A stretch of DNA of 25,374 bases, taken from contig LT649454.1 in the NCBI GenBank assembly GCA_900128395.1, positions 1 through 25,374 on the forward strand, written 5' to 3'. Positions 9,185 to 17,302 of the stretch are shown here, one piece after another. This stretch comes from Stramenopiles sp. TOSAG23-2 (lineage: Eukaryota > Sar). A program made the translations under genes and the position numbers. A model generated the notes under the pieces. It did not search any database, was not told the origin of the DNA, and saw only the letters and a program-made list of their open reading frames with translations. Each line of letters starts with the position of its first letter. The stretch's first letter is position 1.

Positions 9185-9467
9185 TTTTTGCTGTTGTGTG
9201 TGTGTATAAACGTATAAACATATATAAATATTGCTATATTCCTAATTTTCCCAAACCTTTTTACAAAAAAATTAAAAAAATCAAAAAGTGCCGAAGTTGC
9301 AAGTATTTATCTGTCCTACTGTCCTACTTAATATATATATAGAGTTTTATATTTTTACCAACTCGTACATTGTGTGTGAAAAATAAAACAAAAACATATA
9401 TATACACGAGTCAATTCATTCTGTGCAAACTATTATTATAATTCATAATTTTTAAACTTGAAAAAAC

Positions 9468-10034
9468 ATGAAAGCACCAACGGAGGCACAACGAAAACGA
9501 GGTTTGACCGCAAGGAAAGTAGTAGAAGCATTTGGAAATTGCGATGAATTAGCTAAAATGTATTGTAAACATGTTACTTGGAGATTGAATCATAGTTTGG
9601 CCCCAAATGTTAAAGGCCCGCACGTAGGAAAGGAAAAAGTAATGGCGTTTAATTTTGCTGTCTTCAATAAATTTTATAAAACTGGTACTACAGAAGTCGA
9701 AATTCTAGATTCAGTTGGAAATGAAGCATCTTCCGTATGTCGTTTTAATATGAAAGCTACGAAGCCAAATGGAAAACCATATTATGTCGAATATGTATTG
9801 TTTTGCAAAACTTGCGTTAATAGTGGCCTTGTTACGGAAATCGTTGAACTTTTAGATACACAGTAAGTTATCTTTAAAAAATACTCTTTTCCCCAAATTC
9901 CACAAGACATTGTTTGTTCTAACATTGTATAAAATACATTAACAATACCAATATATATCATTTCTAATAGTGCATCTAATGAACAACATGCTGGAAATAG
10001 TAATGTCGGTGTTCCACCACCAGCAAAATTGTAA
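9468..10034 (+). CDS. SnoaL/NTF2-like fold protein (two exons)
   Basis: Exon 1 is 9468-9862, a 108-nt intron lies at 9863-9970 (GTAAGT to TAG), and exon 2 is 9971-10034, giving 152 residues. Read without splicing, the frame stops within the donor (TAAG) three bases later. The spliced frame adds a 21-residue Asn/Gly/Pro-rich tail ending PPPAKL. The body (residues 15-130) looks like the cone-shaped SnoaL/NTF2 domain: an N-terminal helix with KVVEAF, then WRLNHSLAPNVKGPHVGKEKVMAFN, a strand CRFNMKATKPNGKPY, and a last strand VTEIVELLDT. These folds serve as small hydrolases, cyclases or binding domains. No catalytic set is clear enough to name a substrate. The gene converges on the elongase gene. 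Confidence 0.8.
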
Positions 10035-10526
10035 ATACTATATTAATGTGAAAGTGGATTAAATGGCAAAGAGAGATTTTTTGGGGGATGTAGTTCACTC
10101 TGTTTTGACTTTTTAAACGCACACAATCCAGGACGAATATCATTGTACATATACGTAATACGTAATATCATAATCAAATGTTTTAAAATATTTGTATTTT
10201 ATATATATATATTACGAGTATAAGATTCTTTTATAATTTTATATTATTTATTATTAACACCTCTCACCTCTCTCTTCTCTCTTCCTTGTATGTTACTCTA
10301 AAACACATTACGAAATATTGTTTTACACCACTGGAGATATGTATATGTGTGTAATTTTTTTGACTGAAACACCCCGACGCACATCGCTCCTTTACCGTAC
10401 ATCTACACTTACATAGATGTTATAAATGTTGCAGGGCCTAATATGTATAATATATATATATATATATATATATAAGATAACAGTTATAACAATAACACAT
10501 ATATCCCTTTTCTTTGTGTTGTCTGT
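10035..10526. other. Convergent 3' intergenic region
   Basis: This 492-bp stretch between the 3' ends of the SnoaL-like gene and the elongase gene is A+T-rich. It has an (AT)n microsatellite at about 10450-10474 and a CT-rich tract near 10260-10287. I see no gene in it. Confidence 0.6.
10450..10474. repeat. (TA)n microsatellite
   Basis: About twelve uninterrupted TA dinucleotides lie in non-coding DNA between two convergent genes. Confidence 0.85.
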
Positions 10527-11560
10527 TTAATCTTTTTTCACTGTTTTTTTATTTGATGATTTTTTCGCTTTTGTCCAGCATGGGCAATAACGATCTACTG
10601 CAAAAAATACAAATAAAGCAAAATAAGACATGTACATAACAAGTCCAGCTGTCCAATTTTCCCATGTAACACTGCAAGATGCATCACGTGTTTTATAAAC
10701 GTATGTCCAAAAACATATCTGTATATAATATAAATATTTAATAAGTTAGTATATCTTTATTTATGTATAAAATGTGTGTGTATTGATAGATCGATAGATA
10801 TATGTGTATTTTATATACATACCATTACGCCAACAAACATTTGTGAAATTTGAATAATGGTAACAAAAAAAGCCCATTTTGGTCGATAACCAAGCCCAGT
10901 AAGGAAATAATAAAAGTACATAATTGCATGTACAGTGTAATTCATTGAGATAAACCAAAGTCCAGCTGCATTTCTTGTGCCATATGAATGCCAACAATAT
11001 AATAATACAGTTACATGATGGTACCAATGTAAAAATATTAATTTTTTTTTGCCTAATACAATAAATGCAGTATCAAATAATTCAGGTATTTTGGAAAATA
11101 TAAATAACATAGTCCATAAACCTGATGCACCTAAACCATAATCACGTGCAGCAGGATAACACACAGTATACTCAAAGCCTTTCGTGTACATGTTTTTCAT
11201 CAAATGTGGCACCGTGCGCATTGATCCACAGAAACTGAAGACACTCAAACCAAGATTCCACCATTTCCAAGCTTCTTTTACGTTGTAGCCTTTCACGTTT
11301 TCTCCACTTAACATATATTTAATGGTAAATATTGCTATGACATATACGGTGACTATTACATATGCAATATTCATGTTTTCACCTGCCCAAGATGATCCAG
11401 GACCACCATAACCAAACCCATTTTCACTTTCGAATGGGTACAGAGCTTTCGTTGCAGGAAATACATGAAAAAGTTGTTCTAATTGTTCCCCTTGATAATT
11501 ATAACCTGGTTTAGGCAATACGTCCCAATTATAAAATTCGGTATCAGGTGGATATGGCAT
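10527..11560 (-). CDS. ELO-family very-long-chain fatty acid elongase (two exons)
   Basis: Exon 1 is 11560-10823 (246 codons), a 104-nt intron lies at 10822-10719 (GTATGT to CAG, phase 0), and exon 2 is 10718-10527 (63 residues plus stop). The total of 309 residues is normal for ELO proteins, whereas exon 1 alone would lack the last membrane helix and tail. All signature motifs are present: KIPELFDT (157-164), the HxxHH box HWYHH (178-182), HAIMYFYY (211-218) and TIIQISQ (234-240). These enzymes sit in the ER membrane and condense malonyl-CoA with acyl-CoA in the first step of each two-carbon elongation. The HWYHH spacing and flanks resemble the ELOVL3/6 group that acts on saturated and monounsaturated acyl chains; this substrate guess is inference. 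Exon 2 supplies a helix (AGLVMYMSYFALFVFFAV) and a Lys-rich cytosolic tail ending KKD. Confidence 0.93.
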
Positions 11561-11963
11561 GATAATAATTTATTAATAATATATATAAAAAAAATGTTAT
11601 TTTTTAAATTTCGTCCCAATTTTGTTTTGTTTTCTTTATACGTATATATATTATGTTCTTCTACGCGTAAACAAAAAAAAAACACAATATATATATATAA
11701 AACACTATAGTAAGTAGAAGTATGATATATATATTCTATATATTTGTTTTGTTTTTTTTTCCTCCACACACCAAAAAATACAATATCAACAACAACAAAT
11801 TCATTCCTACAATTTAGAGTTTTTGTCGTTAAATTACAGTTAAATACATATATAAATATTCATTTCTTGTATTATTATGTACCTTATGCCGCGGTATGCA
11901 TGATGTTTGCCTGCTAAGGCCTGGTTTGGCCGAGAGGAGAATTTAGCTAGATGATTTTATGGT

Positions 11964-12044
11964 GCTGAGAATTTTAACTCTATTCACTATGGGGAGAATT
12001 TTAACTCTATTCACTATGGGGAGAATTTTAACTCTATTCACTAT
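11964..12044. repeat. 27-bp tandem repeat, three copies
   Basis: Two identical 27-bp units (11991-12017 and 12018-12044) contain GAATTTTAACTCTATTCACT. A third copy with a diverged first few bases precedes them (about 11964-11990). The array ends in ATATGGGA followed by an A-run. Its perfect identity implies recent amplification. Confidence 0.9.
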
Positions 12045-12120
12045 ATGGGAAAAAATATATTTATTTATATTTAGTTAAAATATATATCAATTTTGTTGTT
12101 GTTTTGTTTTGCGGATATTT

Positions 12121-12170
12121 CGTATTTCGTAGCTTACTCATCAGGAAACCTAGAGAGGATCCGAAACCCG
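12121..12170 (-). ncRNA. Candidate hammerhead ribozyme (type III arrangement)
   Basis: Read on the minus strand, the candidate cleavage triplet ends at C (12163). Stem I hairpin follows: GGATCCT (12162-12156), loop CTCT, AGGTTTC (12151-12145), pairing with one U-U mismatch and one G-U. Then come the core CTGATGA (12144-12138), stem II GTA-AGC-TAC (12137-12129) with the expected G-C closing pair, and GAAA (12128-12125). Every conserved core base of the hammerhead is present in the right order and spacing. The weak point is stem III: A15.1-U16.1 pairs, the next pair is T-T, and two more pairs follow before mismatches. It could therefore be a decayed or weak ribozyme. Hammerheads are known in retrozymes and Penelope-like elements. 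Confidence 0.45.
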
Positions 12171-12373
12171 TATACTGGAATTTATTATATTTGCACATTT
12201 GGGAATTTGGGAATTATCGAAGAAACACAGGAGCACAGCAGCAGCATCGCAGCAGAATTCCTCGTAGAATCCAAAATTATTACATTGTAATAGGTGCATA
12301 TATTAGTATACAAATCTACATACTTAATGTGTGTTATTGGTGGTGAATATAATAAATATGCATATCTTAATAT

Positions 12374-12935
12374 ATCCTCTCGTCGGATAAATTGCCCCAT
12401 GGGGCAATTTAAGGGATTTATTTTTATAAACCTACGATCTCCGTAACTACTGATTTTTACACCAATTTGACCACATAAATCGATTCTACACATAAAAAAC
12501 TTTTATATACATATCTCAAACATATAAATCAGACAAGTAGAATTTGAATTACAAGCTCATGAATATGTGCTAAAATCCATAAAATGTCATATTACAATAC
12601 TTCAAGTAACGTTCATTACATTTAAAGTGGTGTAATCATATTAAACTGATTAAACGATCTTTTGTATTTTTGTCATATTTTTGGTATCTTTTTCATGATA
12701 TATTTATAACGTATTATAATAGGATTTTACTATTCGGCGAATATTTTCCTAGATATAGCTATGTTTTCCTTCGTATACTAAAAGTATAAAATACACAATT
12801 TACTATCAAAAATAAAGGGTTAACTGATGCTGTGTTCATGTACATTTTAACACCAACACATCACTACTGTAATGCTATTTACTTGTTCCTTAAATTGCCC
12901 CGAGGGGCAATTTAGCGTTTTTCCGACGAGAGGAT
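12374..12935. mobile_element. MITE-like element with inverted ends and subterminal palindromes
   Basis: The left end ATCCTCTCGTCGG (12374-12386) is matched exactly in inverted orientation at the right end (12923-12935). Just inside each end sits a palindrome made of AAATTGCCCC and GGGGCAATTT with a 2-nt centre: 12389-12410 on the left, perfect including its AT centre, and 12892-12913 on the right, with GA at the centre. The pentamer AATAT flanks both ends (12369-12373 and 12936-12940), compatible with a 5-bp target-site duplication. The A+T-rich flanks leave the exact border ambiguous by one or two bases, and TA or ATA are alternatives. The interior has no open frame of note, so the element is non-autonomous. 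Confidence 0.8.
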
Positions 12936-13149
12936 AATATCTTGAATATATATGTGCATGCATGTATCAGAAGCCGATGTAGTAGGAAAAATATATAATA
13001 CAATATCGAGATATAGATCGAGATATATATATATACACACATATATTTAGAAGCAATTGGACGCACCTACGTATATTATATCGTATTGCTATTAATCCAT
13101 TTACATTTGTAACAACAGCAACAACAAATAATAATAAACAAAAAAAAAT

Positions 13150-14097
13150 ATGAGACAACGAAGAAATATTAATCCAAGTGATTCGACTTCTTCGAATAAT
13201 AATAATGCAGCATCTGATGAAACAGAAGCATCTAGGACTATTGGTAAATTTTTACCACAACAAAGGTCCGTGCTATTTGTAATTGTTCTAGCATTTGTTG
13301 GATTATATATTGGTGGTTGGGCTAATCCACCGGTAACAGTCACGCCAGAAGTTGATTCGAACTATAATATGGATTTAATTAAAGCAGATAATGTGAATGG
13401 TTTGCATGAAGCAAGGGAAGATGTTATGCGTCAGAAACAAAATGTCTATAAAGCTAGTGGTTGGTTTTCGTGTGATGCTGCATGCCAAAGTGCAAAAGCA
13501 CGACTGAATACAGCCGTACAAACATTGAAACCGTTGGAAGATGAGCGATATGCCATAATCAAAGCAGCAAAACATGAAGTAGGGGTTTGGTCTAAATATG
13601 GCGTTGATGAGACACGTGAAAAGTTTTGGGAAACATTTCAAGACGGTAAAGACTTTGCTAAACGTATGACATTTTGGGATATGATGTTTTCTATCGGTAG
13701 ACGAGATGAAAATGGTGGTGCATTTATCGCTAAATGGGTATTGCGTGTACTTATGAATTACACCATGGGGATGGTTTATACTTTGATATCATTCATGTTT
13801 CAATTATTTGGTATTGTTAGAAGTTATACACCAAATTTTGCTAGTGGTTTGGTATTTTATTTGATTGCTGTATTTTCAGCATTATCCATTATTGGTGCAT
13901 TTTTATTTCTATTATACGCAACATGCATTGGTGGATTTTATATGTTGGCAAAGAATGCAAGACCAATGCCTCGTCATGGTGGTGGCAATCGTGCTTTTCA
14001 ACAAAGACAAAGGGTTCAATATTCATCAAGACCAGATAATAATGGTAGACAACAACAATATAATCAACCACGCCAGGATTTTGGAGACATGGATTGA
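13150..14097 (+). CDS. Membrane protein of unknown function with CxxxC segment
   Basis: This 315-residue protein has three likely membrane regions: residues 40-57 (VLFVIVLAFVGLYIGG), about 195-222 (hydrophobic after WVLRVLMNYTMG) and about 230-263 (long enough for one or two helices). Between the first and second lies a roughly 130-residue soluble segment. It has WFSCDAACQSAKARL (105-119, two Cys spaced by three), a charged coiled-coil-like stretch, and VGVWSKYGVDETREKFWETF (144-163). The N-terminus is Ser/Asn-rich and the C-terminus Gln/Arg/Asn-rich, both probably disordered. I cannot name the family. The ordered, Trp-rich middle suggests a conserved protein rather than an orphan. The ATG follows an A-run, as at other starts here, and the gene ends in TGA. 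It begins about 200 bp right of the MITE-like element. Confidence 0.8.
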   Translation: MRQRRNINPSDSTSSNNNNAASDETEASRTIGKFLPQQRSVLFVIVLAFVGLYIGGWANPPVTVTPEVDSNYNMDLIKADNVNGLHEAREDVMRQKQNVYKASGWFSCDAACQSAKARLNTAVQTLKPLEDERYAIIKAAKHEVGVWSKYGVDETREKFWETFQDGKDFAKRMTFWDMMFSIGRRDENGGAFIAKWVLRVLMNYTMGMVYTLISFMFQLFGIVRSYTPNFASGLVFYLIAVFSALSIIGAFLFLLYATCIGGFYMLAKNARPMPRHGGGNRAFQQRQRVQYSSRPDNNGRQQQYNQPRQDFGDMD

Positions 14098-14164
14098 TTA
14101 TAGTTTAAATGGTTGTTCGGTTGATCTTCTATTAATCCTATCGTATATATGTATGATAGTAGAA

Positions 14165-14189
14165 AGAGAGAGAGAGAGAGAGAGAGAGA
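14165..14189. repeat. (AG)n microsatellite
   Basis: About twelve AG dinucleotides lie roughly 70 bases after the stop codon of the membrane-protein gene, probably within its 3' untranslated region. Confidence 0.85.
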
Positions 14190-14252
14190 TACTACGCGCA
14201 CGCGCACTCTCTATACTTTTTTATGTTACAAATTACGAGAGTTCGTACATAC

Positions 14253-14277
14253 GCGAAGTATATATGTATAATACTTC
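14253..14277. other. Inverted repeat in 3' region
   Basis: CGAAGTAT and ATACTTCG are separated by 9 nt. Outside them TACG on the left and TA on the right extend the symmetry with a bulge. It could fold as a hairpin in a transcript from either strand. Confidence 0.55.
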
Positions 14278-14820
14278 GTACATGAATATACAAATATGAT
14301 TTTGCTCTCCCAACAACACACAGATATAAAAATATAACATAAAGTTTATGTTTTCTAATTTTATTTTTAATATATATATTATATATCATATATATTATCA
14401 TAGATCTAAAGATTTTTATTTTATTATTTTTTTTTTTTTTTAAATATTAAAAAAAATGTAAAACTACTTTCTCTCTCTACTCTACCAATTATATGTGCGG
14501 GCAAGAATCTTTTTACAAATTTTTTTAAATCTTTTTTTTTCATTTTTTTAAAAATATACTCGTACATCATAACATATTTTTTTGAAATAATTTAATTAAT
14601 GAATGTATATCTGAATCACAGACAGAGGAACAATCTTTTGAATACTAAATAATTTTTACTAAAACTTTATAAAAATCATTTTTGATTTGAGATGTTAATG
14701 AACGGGAGCAAAAGAAATTTATATATGATATAATAATATGAGTAAGAGAACATTTTATAATATATATATACATGAATATAAAAACACACACACAGACATC
14801 ACAATAATATTCCAAATTTT

Positions 14821-15022
14821 TTACAACATAACAGTCGTTGCTTGTCTTCTTAACGATTTCTTTTTTTTTGGTTCTGGTGGTGGTTCATCATCAAGATCAA
14901 GCATAGTAGCAAACTCTTGACCAAAATCCTCATCCTCCTCTTCCATCAACATACCACCAAGTAAATCATCAAGATCTTCTAAGTGTACCTCTTCTTCAAT
15001 TTCTGGTTGTTTCTCATCTTTG
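14821..15022 (-). CDS. Acidic terminal exon of an unidentified gene
   Basis: On the minus strand, an open frame from 15022 to a TAA at 14823-14821 encodes 66 residues. It has a strongly patterned acidic stretch (EEEVHLEDLDDLLGGMLMEEEDEDFGQEF), then DEPPPEPKKKKSLRRQ. The frame is closed just upstream and has no early ATG. TATGTAG immediately before 15022 looks like a 3' splice site, so this is probably the last exon of a spliced gene. I could not place a convincing upstream exon in the 186 bases before the coiled-coil gene. One weak option (ATG at about 15156, donor GTTTTT) keeps frame but has a poor donor. The leucine/acid pattern resembles a short interaction motif. The function is unknown. 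Confidence 0.5.
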
Positions 15023-15088
15023 CTACATAATTAAAATAATTGTTTTAATATTGATTAATGTAATGGGATTGTTTGATTCAAATGACAC

Positions 15089-15130
15089 ATCGTTATTTAG
15101 AAACTAGCATATCGTTATTTAGAAACTAGC
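15089..15130. repeat. 22-bp period tandem duplication
   Basis: ATCGTTATTTAGAAACTAGC occurs at 15089-15108 and again, identical, at 15111-15130, separated by AT. It lies between the divergent acidic exon and coiled-coil gene. Confidence 0.9.
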
Positions 15131-15208
15131 AAAAACAAACGTTTCATCAACCACGCAATAATAATAACAAAATTTAATAAAGCAAGTAAGAAAAAAAAAA
15201 AAGGGAGG

Positions 15209-15781
15209 ATGTTATCGTTGCAACAGCAAGTATTGTCGGTACGTGATGAAATTACGGAAAAACATCAAATTGCATTAGATGCAATTGCTGAGGAAGCTGG
15301 TAATTCCAGCACAGGGCGTGTCAGATTAAAGGAAGCATTGGAAACGGAAATGAGGGCACGTATGGCAGCTGAACGGCAAATTAAAGATTTGCGTCAAATT
15401 GTTACGCAGCATGATGAACGAGCTGATAGAGAAAGGGTAATATTAGGTAAACAATTAGAACAGGTTGAACTCGCACGTGCCTCATTGCAAGCAAGGGTAG
15501 ATAAAGCAGAACAAGAAATACGAGCATTGAAACAATATATAGGAATTGAAGATTATTCACCAGCACGGAAAAGTCCACCAAAATATAAAAATAGTAAGTT
15601 TATAATCTCATATATATATAAATATGTCATACAATTTCTCTAACACAAATTATATTTATGTTATATAATGTGCAAAACAGTGCCACCTGTTAATATGAGA
15701 AAAAGTGCATCCTTTCGTGGTGGGAGTCCTAGAGGCAATGGAATACGTAATCAAAGCAGGTTAAAGAATAATAAATTTTAG
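15209..15781 (+). CDS. Coiled-coil protein (two exons)
   Basis: Exon 1 is 15209-15593, an 87-nt intron lies at 15594-15680 (GTAAGT to CAG), and exon 2 is 15681-15781, together coding 161 residues. Unspliced, the frame would run into A+T-rich intron codons. Residues 1-112 form a continuous heptad-like helix rich in Gln, Glu, Arg and Ala (MLSLQQQVLSVRDEI, then RARMAAERQIKDLRQIVTQHDERADRER and LARASLQARVDKAEQEIRALKQYI), expected to dimerise. The tail is basic with Ser-Pro motifs (ARKSPPKY, MRKSASFRGGSPRGNG) and looks disordered, with possible phosphosites. The family is not recognised. Cytoskeletal or basal-body coiled-coil proteins have this build, but that is only a resemblance. An additional upstream exon is possible. 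It ends in TAG. Confidence 0.72.
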
Positions 15782-16078
15782 AGTGCCTTTTTTTAACATC
15801 GTACAAAAAAAAAAAATTAAAACAAGAAGAAGATGATGTGTATAATGTTTAAAAATGTGATATTTTAGTTATCACACATGTAATAGTTCGTGGCATTACC
15901 CGGGGATTTGAAAAATGAAAAAAATTAAAAGTGTACGCTCTACTTTATTAAATTACATTTATCTTATATCTCATATATCATAGTTTTTAAACTCTGAAAA
16001 AAATTATTTTATCATACACAACGGGCGCATGTTTTAAAACATTAAAATATTATCATTTACTCGTATATTTTTTATCTT

Positions 16079-17271
16079 TTAAACACTTTTCTCCCTCTTA
16101 TACACTAAACAATTGCCATTTTTACACCCTAATGCAATTGCATCATTATTTTCACCACCAATCGTTATAGCTGTAATAGGCTCTTCACTAACTTTATATG
16201 CCCATGATTGACTTAATACTCCGGCATTACCACTGCCAGCACCACTTTTCCACAATCTTAAATAACCATCAGCACCACCAGACAATATATTCATGCCTGC
16301 ACATGCTGTTAAACATAATGTTGGTTGCGCAGTTGGAATAGAAAATAGGACGGACCATCCAGATTCTTCATCATGTATATTCATTTCGCTTTCCGATGCA
16401 CAAACAAATCTATTACTTGAGCACCATTTCACATCTGCAATTGGGCTATCATTTTCAAACAACGCTAATGCTGGACTGCCATCTCCATCTTGAAGATCAT
16501 TAACCGCTAATGTGCCATCATTTCCACCAGATACAAATAAATTGCCATACATTGCAACACAATTCACTTCCGCATCGTGATCATATGCCGTGTAAATTGG
16601 TGTCGTGTTAATGCCACTTGATATTAATTCCCAAATCTTCACCGTTGAATCCCATGAACCACTACATATATATTTCCCATTTGATTCATTCGTAGTTAAA
16701 CAAGACACGGCATCGTCATGTGCATCATTTAATTGCTGTATCATCAAACCCATTTCAACTGAATATACATAAATATTATTATCCCAACTACCTGCTACTA
16801 CTACTGGTACTTTATTATTTTCAACAGTAATTTCGCAACAGGATGACAAAGACAAGGAGCTTAATCGTATACTTCTACGTTGTGACCATCCTTTTTCCCT
16901 ATTAAATTCATGTAATTTTAAAGTTGTATCTTCCGACGTGGTAAATACAGATACCGTATTAGTATTACCAATACTTATTGTTGAGCTGCTACTATTACTA
17001 CTATTCGGTTTATTATTATTTCTGTTACTACTATTTTCTCCAATCCTTACACATGTAATCGCACTTCGATGATATTGTTTAAATGCAAATATTGATTTTG
17101 GATTGGTTGTATTTTCTAATTTTTTACCTAATTCTTCAATAACATATACATTGACTGTAGTAGGTAACATCGATACCGACGAAGAAGAATTGCGTTTATC
17201 TACATTTAAATTACTATTACCTGATATTTTACTTGTTGTGGAATTGCTTTTAATATCATTATTTGAAGTAA

Positions 17272-17302
<31 letters not shown>

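Larger units (their letters stand above)
11561..12373. other. Gene-free stretch left of the MITE-like element
   Basis: This is the divergent region upstream of the elongase gene. It is A+T-rich, except for a G+C-richer patch at about 11885-11940. It then holds the 27-bp tandem repeats (11964-12044), the hammerhead-like core (12121-12170) and a short patch with GCAGCAGCA-like repeats near 12235-12260. Short open frames here (for example 12093-12290 and 12104-12346) show no protein-like features. Confidence 0.6.
14098..14820. other. Convergent 3' region with microsatellite and hairpin
   Basis: This 723-bp region between the ends of the membrane-protein gene (plus) and the orphan acidic exon (minus) contains an (AG)n tract at about 14165-14189 and a CGCG-rich patch. 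An 8-bp-stem hairpin lies at about 14253-14277. Long A and T tracts sit around 14350-14560. I see no gene. A plus-strand frame at 14738-14920 is antisense to the acidic exon. Confidence 0.6.

Noticed and set aside
12111-12170. Type I reading of the hammerhead core with a 3-bp stem III hairpin
   Set aside because: GAA-ATA-CGAAA-TAT-C gives a neat stem III, but the sequences that would form stem I do not pair.
14253-14277. loxP-like recombination site
   Set aside because: The arms share only a GAAGTAT-like core. Arm length, orientation and spacer do not match, and no recombinase gene is nearby.
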